A stretch of DNA of 64,000 nucleotides from the NCBI GenBank assembly GCA_022575985.1, contig JAKSXM010000272.1:30087501-30151500 (forward strand). The letters are read 5' to 3'. The stretch comes from Anagrus nilaparvatae (Eukaryota; Arthropoda; Insecta; Hymenoptera; Mymaridae). This document shows positions 13,301 to 24,736 of this stretch, piece after piece (the first letter of the stretch is position 1; every line of letters begins with the position of its first letter). The translations under genes and the position numbers were made by a program. A model generated the notes under the pieces. The model had not been told where the DNA came from and did no database searches. It saw nothing but the letters and a program-made list of their open reading frames with translations.

Positions 13301-13689
13301 TAAAAGTTTTTAGTTTTGATTCGTCTTTATTATTATTTTCATTTTCAATTTGATTAACTGTAATTAACGCATTATTATTTGAAGTATCTGTTTCTATGTC
13401 TATAAGCGTATCAATTTTAGGATTCTGATTATCATCTATTTCAATAAGATTTTTCTTCAAACCTTTTTCCAAAATTTTGATTCTTTCCTCAACAGCTAGT
13501 GCTAATTTTTTATAGTATTTTATTTCAGTTACCAAATCATTTGTTACCTATTAAGAAAATAAATATTTTTTATAACTTAAATTAATTTTATAAATTAGTA
13601 CAATATTTGTGTACAAAACCTACCAAAGGTGGAATGACAGGAGTATTGTTAAATTTAATGCATTCTATATTATTCTCTTCTTGTTCCAT
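10349..13689 (-). CDS. CP110: Centriolar coiled-coil protein of 110 kDa (6 coding exons)
   Basis: CP110 caps the distal ends of centrioles and limits centriole length and ciliation. Minus-strand exons: 13689-13624, 13547-11991, 11906-11721, 11662-11490, 10748-10630, 10404-10349, giving 718 residues. The N-terminal two thirds are Ser/Asn-rich and low in conservation. A predicted coiled coil rich in K, Q and E (QKEQLLMQENFKKQQ) comes next. The diagnostic C-terminal block from about residue 542 includes GFLVRRLMKTEKV, HVEAP, a DLFSDSPAKRMEIISHDRE-type stretch and ATQRTLARKKLK, which matches vertebrate CP110. If the last donor (GTATGA at 11489) is not used, exon 4 reads into a stop after KEYETD, so a shorter isoform is possible. 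The longer form ends ...SVSAVRKPWR. The intron at 10749-11489 carries a small MITE. Confidence 0.88.
10909..11092. mobile_element. Small inverted-repeat element (MITE-like) in a CP110 intron
   Basis: Terminal inverted repeats of about 40 bp. The left reads CTTTTAAGTGCATTC...CTACTATAAGTTGGTAATTT. The right, reverse-complemented, reads CTTTAAGAGCATTC...GTACTATAGTTGGTAATTT. The ~184-bp unit has no coding capacity. A TTAA-like tetranucleotide is present near each end. Superfamily undetermined. Confidence 0.7.
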
Positions 13690-14392
13690 ATTTTTTTTTT
13701 TCCATTTAATATTTTTTAATGAAATTTGCAAATTTATAAAAGCAACCTTAAAAATTAAATAATTTCATAATTAACTAAATTTTTTCATATAGTAAATGTG
13801 CATAAGAAACCTAATTGTTATTTGTTATTAATTATAACCTGCTTGTTTATTTGATACTTTTATAGCAAATTTAAATAACAAATAATGTACTTTTCAACTA
13901 AAAATCAAGTATTAATAAAACAATTTATTTTTCCATAAATAAATATAATTATTACTTTATTTTAATAAATTACCTTTTCATTGACGATTAGTTGTTTGAA
14001 AGAAAATAAATAATTATCGATGGTAGTAGTTTTGATATGTTTTATAAAATTGTTAAAAATTAATAATCAGTTTGTAATAAACTAAAAATAAAACTCATGT
14101 TTAATTTTTTTAATTTTCTTTTTGACGAACATTCGTAATTAATAATTTCTCATAAAAAAAAAAACATTTTTCAAAAAAACTATTGGTATTTATATGTTTG
14201 CAGATATTTGTTTATTTTTTTTCTGCAGGTTGTGCTCAATAGGTAAAGTCGGTATATAAGAAGTTCGAAACTCTTAATAAAATAAGGTTATGTTTAAGTG
14301 CAACCTGTGCATAGTGCAAGTGTGCAACTCATGTTTTGCTTTTGAAATATTGAAAAAATTTTAATTATTTCTGAATTAAAATTACAAAAATT
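13690..14392. promoter_or_regulatory. Divergent promoter region shared by CP110 and DDX52
   Basis: 703 bp between the two start codons of head-to-head genes, AT-rich and free of coding signal. A shared promoter is inferred from the arrangement. No TATA box, Inr or other site could be assigned with confidence. Confidence 0.5.
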
Positions 14393-17034
14393 ATGGATGC
14401 TTATGATTTATTTAAAAAATTATCTTCTGGAAATAAATTTAACTTTAATCGCTTTAAGAATGATGCAGAAAGATTCTCTGTAACTATAGAAGTTATTTAA
14501 AAAATCTTTTTTAAAAATTTATGCTTTATTTTAATAAAATAAATATTTTACAGGTTACAAAAAAAAATAAGGTTTTAGACAAAGTAGAAATAAAAGATGA
14601 GCCACTAACTTCAATTCAGGATGAAAAAGAATCACTAAAAAGGAAGCGCACCGATGATGAATTTGATGCAAGTCAAACTGGTGTTGTTACTTTATTAAAT
14701 AATATTGTAGCTTCCAAAGATGGATCCATCATTAAATCAAAAAAAAATAAAAAAATTAAAACAGAGGATAAAATTAAGAAAATCGAACAAGAACAAGTCA
14801 GTTTTTCATAAATAAATTTTATGAGTTTTCTTTTTTCTATTAATAATCATCAATTTTTCAGGTAAATCGTTTTCGAAATATTCATCATATCTCAATTCAT
14901 GGTAACCAAGTTCCGGATCCTATAAAATCTTTTACTCAATTATCTGAAGAATTTAATGTTGATAAAGACTTGGTACAAAATATCAAAAATGCTGGTTATA
15001 ATGAACCAACACCAATTCAAATGCAAGCAGTACCTATTATGTTGCAAGTAATAATTTTTCAACCAATTATTTTTGTTTGTTCTTCAAGTTTTTTATTATT
15101 TTAGGGTAAACAAATATTAGGTTGTGCTCCTACAGGTTCTGGAAAAACAGCAGCATTTTTAGTTCCCATAATTCATCATTTAAAAGGTCCACAAAAACAA
15201 GGTTTTCGAGCAATTATATTGAATCCTACAAGAGAGTTAGCAAAACAGACATACCGTGAGTGTGTAAAATTAAGCGAAGGGCGTGATTTTAGAATACATA
15301 TAATCAGCAAAGTTAATCAGGCTTTATCTAAATATGGACCAAAAAGTTCACAAAAGTTTGGTATGCTTCTTTTTGTGAATAAAGATTCTCATTACAAAAA
15401 TAAATTTTTTATTATTAAAATTAAAATTAATTTTAGATATACTCATTACCACACCAAAAAGGCTAGTATTTTTATTAAATCAAGATCCTCCAGCAATATC
15501 TCTCAAAAAGTAAATTTAATAATAATTTTTATTATTTTTTTATGTATATAAGTAAAAATTCAAAACATTTTTATTATTATTAAACAATAAATTAGTGTAG
15601 AGTGGTTGATCATCGATGAAGCAGATAAACTTTTTGAAGATGGAACAAGAAGTTTTAGAAGTCAGTTGGACGAAATTTCTAAAGCTTGTACAAATCCAAA
15701 TCTTCGTTGCTGTATGTTTAGTGCTACAAATAATCATGTCGTAGTTAAATGGTGTAGGCAAAATTTAAAAGATTTAGTGACCGTAACTATTGGTCCAAGG
15801 TAATAATATTTATTATGATTTTGATCAATTTATTTTATTATTAATTAATTTATAAATTTCAAGAAATTCTGCAGCAGAATTGGTTGAACAAGAATTATTA
15901 TTTGTTGGATCTGAACAAGGCAAACTTGTTGCTTTTAGAAATATTATACAAAAGGTATAAAAGAAAAATTAATATAATTATTTTACATTCTACAGTTATA
16001 ATTATAAAATCCACAATTTACAGGGCTTATTTCCCCCAGTTTTAGTTTTTGTACAAAGTAAAGAAAGAGCTCAAGAGCTTTTTAATGAGCTTATTTATGA
16101 TGGTATAAATGTAGATGTAATTCATTCTGATAGAACTAGCACACAAGTAAGTTTATATCCTTGCAAAACTGCTGAATTTATATTGGATTTTTTATTTGAT
16201 ATTATTTTATAGAGAGATAATGTTGTTCGTTGTTTCCGAGAAGGAAAAATATGGGTTCTTGTTTGTACAGAGCTTATGGGCCGTGGTATTGATTTTAAAG
16301 GAGTCAATCTTGTAATTAATTATGATTTTCCACCATCAGCTGTTTCATATATTCATAGGATCGGTATGTATTTTTAACTAGATAAAAATAAAATTTTTTT
16401 ATTTATTATAATGTAATTCAAGGGCGAACTGGTAGAGCTGGACATAAAGGTAAAGCCATTACATTTTTTACACAGGATGATACTACAAATCTAAAAAGGT
16501 ACATATAATTATTTAATATATTTGCTAAATATATTAAACAAGAAAATTTTTATATTTACAGCATTGCTAATGTTTTGCGTGCATCTGGATGCGAAGTACC
16601 TGAATATATGCTGGCTATGAAAAAGCGCTCTAAAAAGGAAAGACGTAAATTAGAGCATTCAGCGCCTAAACGAGCTAAAATATCTACAATAATTAAGCCT
16701 CGCAGACGTAACAATCAAAAATCTTGGTATGTTTAATTTAAGAATTATTTTTAAAACAATTTAATATTTAAAAACTAAAAAATATTTTAGCACAAATGAC
16801 AAGTTAAAAGAACGAAAAAATGAATCATTAGAAAAATCTAAAGAAAATAATGAATGTGAAAATAAACCAGGTAAACTTGATACTAAAGATAAGAAAAATA
16901 AAACAAAAATAATGAAAGAAAAAACGAAAAAAACATTTAGAATAGGTAAAAAATTAGATAATGAAAAGTCAACATTTTCCAACAAAAATAAAAAAAAAAA
17001 GTTATTAAAAAAAAAAGAAAATTTTGAAAGTTAA
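14393..17034 (+). CDS. DDX52: DEAD-box RNA helicase DDX52 / Rok1 (12 coding exons)
   Basis: Nucleolar ATP-dependent RNA helicase needed for 18S rRNA processing in the Rok1 family. Exons: 14393-14479, 14554-14796, 14862-15047, 15105-15360, 15437-15509, 15596-15799, 15864-15954, 16024-16146, 16213-16363, 16423-16498, 16562-16726, 16791-17034. The product is 632 residues (human ~599). Motifs: Q motif ([13 protein letters not shown]), Walker A APTGSGKT at 180-187, Ia NPTRELA, Ib TTPKRL, DEAD at 289-292, SAT at 324-326, [11 protein letters not shown], and HRIGRTGRAG at 469-478. The start of exon 6 was chosen to give the conserved [11 protein letters not shown]. The tail is very Lys-rich, as expected for a nucleolar protein. 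All motifs are intact. Confidence 0.95.
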
Positions 17035-17466
17035 AACTAATAATAATTAAACTTAATAATATTATAAAAATCAAAATTACATTAAATAAAACAACAATGG
17101 TTTATATTTGTTAATCAAAATTGTAAATATATTATAATTTTTTATCATTTTTCATAAAAATATTTAACATTTTTTTTATACACATAAAATATCTATTAAA
17201 TGTTTTATAAGGATTTCTTACATTAATTAAATTTTATAATGAAATACACAACAATCTTTGTTAAACTTGCTATAAAACAATATATTAATAATTATTTTGA
17301 AAACTTTTATTTTATCTTACATTATTTACTAAACAATTTAAAACCTAAAATTAAACTTCTTAATTAAAAAGAATTAATATCAGCATAAACAAAATCTCAA
17401 TGTATAAAATAATAATTATCATTTGTATTGTTTTATTTACAATTCAGACTTACTTTTGGGTTTTAA
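17035..17466. other. Convergent intergenic region (DDX52 / LRR protein 3' ends)
   Basis: 432 bp of AT-rich 3' UTR sequence between two stop codons facing each other. No other feature seen. Confidence 0.6.
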
Positions 17467-20364
17467 TTAAGTCTCGCACAGCCAATCACATGGTAATTTA
17501 GGCATTTTATTAGCTGGCCATGGAAGATAACCTGCTGTTTTAAAAACCCAATAATCGTAAGATACTTTTGCAATTAAACAAAAAATTAAAAAAATTTCTG
17601 TTGTTATTATATAAAAAATATAATCAGTCCAATCCCCAGGATAAACGCACATTTTCCCAGATTCTAAATCGATAACTTTTTCACGAACATTTTCACAAAA
17701 AATTTCATCATAATCAGCTATTTTTGTTTGAATCCAAACCTTTAAAAATTTTGCTGTATTACAATCACAATGTAATTCATTACCACCAAATCTGTTGATT
17801 ATGATATTGTTGTATGTATTTTTTTCATTAGCAGTTGCCAATATATATGTCGGGAGCTAGAATTAAAATTAAAATAAAATTCCTGAAAATGTGAATCAAT
17901 TGTGTGGAAATTTTGTTTGTTACCGATTTAATTTTATTGTATCTCAAGCTAAGAGTTTGATATCTATCTATAAATTTAGAACCTTCTAAAATATTTATTG
18001 ATGATATGTTATTATAATCAGCTAAAAATTCTCTTATTCCATCATACAATGGGTTTATAATCAATTCATCGAGTGCAGTAATCTGTAAAAACACAAAATG
18101 AATGATTGAAATAAAAAAATGGTAAGTTTAATAAATTGTCATTTACATTATTGTATGATACATCTAAAGATATTGTATTCCTTGGAAGTCTTTGAGGTAG
18201 TGAATTCAATCGAGTATTTGTACAATCGACATTTACCGAAAAAATTGGTAATTTACCACCAATAATTTCTAATCTATTAAAGTGACATTTGCATTGCCAG
18301 TCATCACCTTTAGGACACTCTTTTTGAAGCTGAAATAATAATTTAGTATTTAAAAAAAATGAAAAAATAAAAATAAAAATTTACTTACAGAATCAAGATA
18401 TTTAACTTGCATTAAAGGAACTTTTTCTGTAGTATTAAACCAATGCCAAGTAAAATTAGTAGAACATAAAGTCTGATCTTCTCGGTTAAAGTGAATTTGA
18501 CTTTCACCAGTCTTATTTATATTTTGTTGGATTTCACTGCACATTAAAGATATTGTTCCTGAAAAAAAAAAAAACAAAAAAAAAATTATTTACATAAAAA
18601 TTAAACAAGTAGTTAATAAACTTTTTTTACCAGATATATCCAACCAAAATTCTCTGCCATTAATAATATTTAGTGCAGGTAATCGAGTTAAATTATTGTT
18701 AGAAAGATCAAGAGTAGATAGTTGAGCTAATCGAATTAATGAATTGTGTTCAATTTCCAAAAGTGAATTATTTGAAAAATTGAGACAGGTGATTGGTGTC
18801 ATCATTAAAAATTGTCCTTTGACTCGGTTTATTTTTCCGTCGGTTACAGTCAATGATTTCAACATTCTCCATCTTACTTCACTAGCATTAAAATAATTTA
18901 ATGTAGCATTTCGAATATGTATGTGGGAAACGCTTGATGAAAAATCTAAGAAATTTTTTAGTTTATTAACAAGATAGATAAATAAAAATTTAATATACAA
19001 CTCACTAGCACATTCTAATCCTCTTTCTAAAGCATTACTATTATTTATGTTGCAACAATATATTGCAATACTTTCTGTAATGTTATTTGACAATGTCATA
19101 GATTTACATGAGCATCCATTGGTAGGACATTCTGATTCCAATCGGTAGAAACACTTATCTGATATGGTATTTGTGGTTTCATTATGTAAATGTGGATTAT
19201 CAAAGGTATAAGCGGAAGTTACAACCAGAAACAAAACTGATATCAAACAGAGGATCTGGAAATTAAAATAAAATATTCATTAAGAAATTTTATAAGTAAC
19301 ATAAATTAATTTTTTAAATATCATTCAATATCAAAAAGGAGTGGCTGTTTTATTTACAAAACGTTTGATGTTGGGGAAATTTTCAAGTTCGATTACAAAT
19401 AATTAATAAAGTAAATAAATTTTATTTCATTATATAAATTAATTCTTGGTAAATGACTATAATAACAATTACAGACCTGTTATTTTTTAGAGAAAAACAC
19501 TATAAATTTTAGCCGGATTTACCTACAATCTTTGCAAATATAAATAATTTTACATTCAAGAAATAAGAAAAGTAAATGTTATAGAAAATTTTCAATTTTT
19601 CATTTCAGAATTGACAAGGTATAATATTTATTATGATTATCAAGTAAATAGAATTTTTGGTTTTACAGTAACATCAACAAAATATTGGTAAGTTTTATTG
19701 ATATGTAACAAGATTATTTAAAATGTTTTTTAAAATCAATATCAAGGATCAATATTTTCCTGACAATATCTATATATTATTTAATAAATCTATTCTTTGA
19801 AAAATTTTAAGTTGTTGAAATAATATTTGTTATAAATATTTTTTGTAGGTATATAAATTTTTAAGAATATATAGATAATAAAATGTATAATTATTTTAAA
19901 GAAAGATAAGAAAATTAAATTGTAAATATTTTAATGTTTGTCTTTCTTTTTATTTGTACTTCTATTCTATTTATACAAGTAATATGCGATAAAAAATAAA
20001 TTTATCAAAATTCAAATGATATCTATGCAATTTTAGCAGTACGACAACAATAAATTTTATTATTAAGAAAACAAAGTAAAAAAAAATTATATTTGCTATG
20101 TTTAAATTGCTATATTAAAGAAAATAAATAAAATAACTTTATTTAAACTGAAAAAATATACTTACTTTATCTAAATTTAAATAATTTAAGATTCAAGAAT
20201 ATTTTATTCAAATTCGCATAATGCATGAATTTCATTCATAGCGACAGGTGTTTATTTTAACTTATATCTTTTCAATATCAAATCAATATTTATAAAGAAA
20301 TTAAATATTCTTTCTTATAAAAGTAATAAATATAACAAACCTTATAGCAGCATTTAATCGACAT
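17467..20364 (-). CDS. Leucine-rich-repeat single-pass membrane protein, halfway/singed-wings-like (7 coding exons)
   Basis: Minus-strand exons: 20364-20341, 19255-19006, 18945-18631, 18558-18389, 18329-18147, 18082-17924, 17856-17467, giving 496 residues. The start is MSIKCCYK in a tiny first exon, which joins to a hydrophobic stretch (LCLISVLFLVV) to make a good signal peptide. Cys-rich N-terminal caps and LRR units follow (LTCLNFSNNSLLEI, LSTLDLSNNNLTRLP, TISLDVSYNN). The LRR C-terminal cap begins NELHCDCNTAKFLKVW. A transmembrane segment lies at about 446-464. The short cytoplasmic tail contains AGYLPWPANKMPKLPCDW. The tail and cysteine pattern recall the insect halfway/singed wings type, but this was judged from memory and needs a search. 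Cell-surface location is inferred. The first intron is ~1.1 kb. Confidence 0.75.
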
Positions 20365-21592
20365 TTTCTCCTTCATATCATAATTTATAATTCGATACAG
20401 TTTTTACAATAAAATTAAAATGCAAATAAATAACTTGTATAATTATGTACTAAGTAAGTCTTTCTTTTTTATAAACTATAAATTTCTTCTCAAGTTTTTG
20501 TTGAAAAAATTTTATCTTCACAATATTTTCTGATAAAAAAATATTATTTCTTTTAACCATTTTTTAACAAACATCATATATAACAAATGCCCAATGATTT
20601 CTGTTATTACTTTTTTCAAGGTAAAATTTTAATATTCAAAGGATGTTTCAATTTACAATTAATTTTTTCAAATGACCACTTTATTTGTCTTATCCAATTA
20701 TAATATTGTTAATTTTGGAGTCGCTGCATGATACAAATGATTTATACAACAACAATTTTTAATTTTTTGCGAACAATATAATTTTTTATAATATAAAACA
20801 GTACCTATGTATATAAATTGATAATTAAAACGTTTTAGTGTACACACATTAAGTTACAGTCATTTTATTTACAATCGTATAAATTTAATATAATTATAAT
20901 GAATTTCTTTTTTAATTTTTTTTATGTGAAGTGTAAATAAATTGAGATATTTAATTATTTATTGGATCATCCAAATGAATGATATGTATACAGAGAAAGA
21001 AAGCAATATTATTTCTGATATAAAAATAGATTACACACACATATATAACATATAAAATAAATTCACATTGATTCTTGATCGTACACAAAAAAATGTTATT
21101 TTTTTTTAGTAAAAAATTATATCAAAAGTTAATTGATATCCAAATTTATTATCACATGTGATAATCTGCAGATTATAAAATTACATTTTTCGTTTTAAAT
21201 TGATATTACTTATACGATAAATTAATTTTTAATAATGATATATTTATATAATTATAAAATTTTATTTTCATATTTTTATATGAAGTTTAGTATATACTAA
21301 CGAGACGCAAGAAAACTTATACCAAATATCAGAATGCTACGGAAGCGTCAAAGTATATTAAAAACCTCTTTCATGCGTGCGCGCTTCCACCGATCCGATC
21401 TGACTGCAGCCTGATTGCCTGTCCGATTCCGATAGATTTCATAATAACATCAGTGTTAAAATAATTATAAAAATATTAAAATTTAGGTTGAATCAGGTCA
21501 CGGAGGTTAAAGAATAAGAGATATTAATAATTATAGAGGACCAAGTCCAATTTGTAAAGTGAATTTGTAAAATGAATTTGCAATGGCGCGTT

Positions 21593-21772
21593 AATTCAAA
21601 ATTTAAATAAACCTAAAAATCATAAATTAGCGAAATTAATTAAATTTTTGAATAATTATTGTTTGTTAAATAATATTAGTTTATTTTTTATTCAGCATAC
21701 AATAATTTATTTAAAAATTTAATTAATTTCGCTAATTTTAGAATTTCAAATTTATTTAAAATTTGAAGCCTT
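21593..21772. mobile_element. 180-bp palindromic MITE-like element
   Basis: The left half, starting AATTCAAAATTTAAATAAA and containing TTAGCGAAATTAATTAAATT, is repeated in inverted orientation on the right as AATTTAATTAATTTCGCTAA...AAATTTGAA. The ~70-bp arms flank an AT-rich loop. No coding capacity; target-site duplication not clear. Confidence 0.7.
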
Positions 21773-22140
21773 ATCTTCATGCATTCCGCACTAGTTCATG
21801 TTGAAAAAGATATCTTGAGAACATGTTATTAATGCAAAAGGTGTCCTGAGGTGTCCTAAAGATTTAAAGATTAGAAAACCTGAAGATATCTCTCAGGATT
21901 TCTGGAGGACATCTTTAGGTGGTGCAATAATTTGCTAGAATAAATTTTTTGTGCAAAACGTTTGCTAGTCGTTAGCTAGTCATTTTTAGACTAATTATTT
22001 GTTACTTGGTTAATTAGGTATAGTTTATGAATAAATTAAGAAATAAAAGATTTGCCACAGTAGGTACACAGTAAAAATTTTTATTTATAGAAAATTATTA
22101 AATATAATTGCTTTTATTTGTTATCTATAGTCGTTAGTTA

Positions 22141-22348
22141 CAGTGGCGGATACAGGGGGGGGGGTCAAAGGGGTCAATTGACTCCCCCTCAGCGGTCAAT
22201 TTTACCTTTTTTAGCTAATTTTACGTTACATATTTAACGCAAAGTACCATTTTGACCCCCCCAAAAACATTTTAAGGACCTTTTTTAGAAAATTTTTTGT
22301 AATTTGATTCAAATGACCCCCCAAAAAAATTTTCTAGATCTGCCTCTG
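22141..22348. mobile_element. 208-bp MITE with 5-bp target duplication
   Basis: Short terminal inverted repeats: CAGTGGCGGAT on the left and, reverse-complemented, CAGAGGCAGAT on the right. The element is flanked by a direct repeat AGTTA (22136-22140 and 22349-22353). The inside has G- and C-tracts, including an 11-G run near the left end and two GACCCCCC tracts. No coding capacity. Superfamily not determined. Confidence 0.7.
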
Positions 22349-23344
22349 AGTTAGTACAAAATTTATAATAATATTTAAATATTTTTTATTGATTTATTAA
22401 ATAAATATTATTTATTTGAAAGCCCTGCAAAAATATCTTCAGCTTATTGTTATATAGCAGTAAAATTGCAGAATTTAAAAGTATTATTTGATAAAACAAT
22501 GGTTTAATTTTTATTAAAAAATCTATTTCATTTTTGAACCTGAAAATTTGTTTATTAATTTTTTCGCTTTATTTTTGATATGTTTAAGAAACAAACTTAA
22601 AAATTTTTTTTTTAATTAAATTTGGAAGTCTGTATTTTATTCTACAGACTTATTTAAAATTATAAATCTTCATTGATTTATAATTTTAAACATATTATGA
22701 AGTCATTCACAATAGTCGATAAAACACTCGTATAAAAAATTGTTTTTCTAGACAATGGGCAATGGCTACGAAAGTAAAGTAGTGGTGATTTCTTATAAAT
22801 AACTTGAAAAAAAATTTATTTATATTTAAATTTATTGATTTTAAAGAAAAACCAAAATCATTCCAAATAACGTAAATTCAAATAAATTGCAAAAAAATGA
22901 AATGAATGTATTTCAAACTCAATAAGAAGAAAAGGTTGAGGAGAATTTCAAAATTTTTGAGTTATTCTTAGTGTATCTAACATAAATGGTACCTTGAAGT
23001 CTGGGATCTTAAAAAAACCGATTGGACCTGGTTTAGTATATAAAAATATGATACCATGCCAATTTTGAATGTTCTAATTTCAATGGTTTCGAAATGGCAG
23101 CTGTTTTTCGATTTTTTTTTCATTTAGATTTGATGCAAAAATCTTTCGATTTTAATTATTCAAAATGTAAAATTTCCCGTTGAATCCGAATTTGTCATCA
23201 AGTTTCCGGTAAAACCTAAAAAAAGTCGGAAAAACTAAAATGAACTTTTAAATCTGAATTTCTTAAAAAGCGAGATTTTTTGAGAAAAGTTTTGTTTTCC
23301 CGTGTACTTTTTGCTGGTACACTTTTAGTAGAATTTTTAAAACC

Positions 23345-23706
23345 TTCCATTTTCCGGATTTACCTGAAATTCAATGAAAATTCTGACTCGGATTTTGGAT
23401 TTTTTGGAAAAATTTACTAAAAAGCCTCTTTTTTGATAAATTTCGAACAATACTGCAGTACATGTAATGCTGTATAAGTAAAAAATAATAATTTTTAAAA
23501 TTGATAAAATTGACAAAAATTGAAAAAATTTTTATTTAATTTAAAAAATTTTTTTAAATATTTTTATGCAGACTGTTTCTTTTTTTTTTTAACATTGCAT
23601 AATAGAAATGTTCAATGTTTCTCAAAAAGAAAAATTTGCCGAGGAATTCAAAATCCGAGTCATAGTTTTCATTAGATTACAGGAAAATCCGGAAAATGGA
23701 ATGAAT
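23345..23706. mobile_element. Inverted-repeat element
   Basis: TTCCATTTTCCGGATTTACC at about 23347, extending to GACTCGGATTTTGGATTTTT, is mirrored at about 23640-23703 as its inverse (AAAATCCGAGTCAT ... GGAAAATCCGGAAAATGGAA). The ~60-bp arms surround a ~230-bp AT-rich spacer. No coding capacity. Similar CCGGTAAAACC text just to the left (about 23205) suggests that more of the family is present. Confidence 0.55.
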
Positions 23707-24287
23707 GATTATACAATGGTAAATTTAAAATCTTTTATAATCTTTAACTTTTTTTTATAAATAATTAGCTGTAACTCATTACTGTAACGAAACATTTTTC
23801 AGATTTCTCCTAGAATTAAATGATCTTCAATATGAACCAAGTTGCTCAGATCTGGAAATTTAGTCTTATATGACCCAAAAATTTAACATGTATTTATGTT
23901 TAAATAAATAAACATTTTCAAGTTTTTTTTTTATATTCTTTTGTACCAAATACTGAAAAGTACTGATTTTTTCATTAAAAATTTATTCTAAATAAATAGA
24001 TGGTAAAAAAATTTCAAAATGAGATGCGCAGATAAACACCCACTGCAGTGGCCAGTGGTGGATAAAAGTATAAAAACAACCTTATAATAGAAAAATCGAC
24101 ATGGTTAGCCTCTCATTTTTTTACTAGAGTGCAAAGAAATAAAAAAAAAAATAAAAAAACATAATGTAAATGATGCCATTGTGCGTGTAGCGCAGACGAT
24201 TTTTTTATACAGAATTTTATTTATTTATTATAGAGTTGGTCTTTCATAGATCATTTTTATAATTTTCTTTTTTTATTTCAATTAAAA

Positions 24288-24576
24288 TTAAGCTGATGGG
24301 ACCATGCGTCCAAGCTTGGTATGGCAACCCCAGATGACAACTTCAGAACACTTTAAACCTGTCATGTCATCTAATCTACAGAATCTACTATATATAGCCC
24401 TGCTGACTTCACTGTCATCCCTCTGCGCCAAGTTGTATAAAGTAGTTACTCTGCGCAATCTATTACTTCTCCTACCCTCCCCTGAACACCACTCTTCCCT
24501 ACTCTTCATTCTGACGTGGTCTTCATTACAATCAAGTAGTCCATTGAAGTAGTCCAGCTCTTGGTCCAGCTCAGAT
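24288..24576 (-). other. Unassigned GC-richer segment resembling a terminal exon
   Basis: GC is clearly higher than in the flanks. On the minus strand an acceptor-like TTTTTAATAG at about 24577-24586 is followed by an open frame (ILSELDQELDYFNGLLD ... WGCHTKLGRMVPSA) of about 95 residues. It has mixed, charged composition, ends at a stop at 24288, and AATAAA follows soon after. This is the layout of a last coding exon, but no upstream exon was found and the family is not recognised. It may be a gene remnant, an unusual exon of an undetected gene, or part of a mobile element. Confidence 0.3.
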
Positions 24577-24736
24577 AATATTCTATTAAAAATATATAAA
24601 TAAAATAATAAAAATAGTCATTACATCCTGAAAAATTAAAATACTATATTTGCTGTTATTTATTACAAAATAAACTTTAAAGGGTAAATTGAATTTTTTA
24701 TTATTTCAAGAACCTACAATAATTATTTAAAGCACC

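Larger units (their letters stand above)
20365..24287. other. Intergenic region with several small inverted-repeat elements
   Basis: No gene recognised. It contains the LRR gene's promoter side, a short GC-richer patch at about 21370-21440 (possible 5' exon or promoter of unknown assignment) and three inverted-repeat structures listed separately. The remainder is AT-rich and unassigned. Confidence 0.5.
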
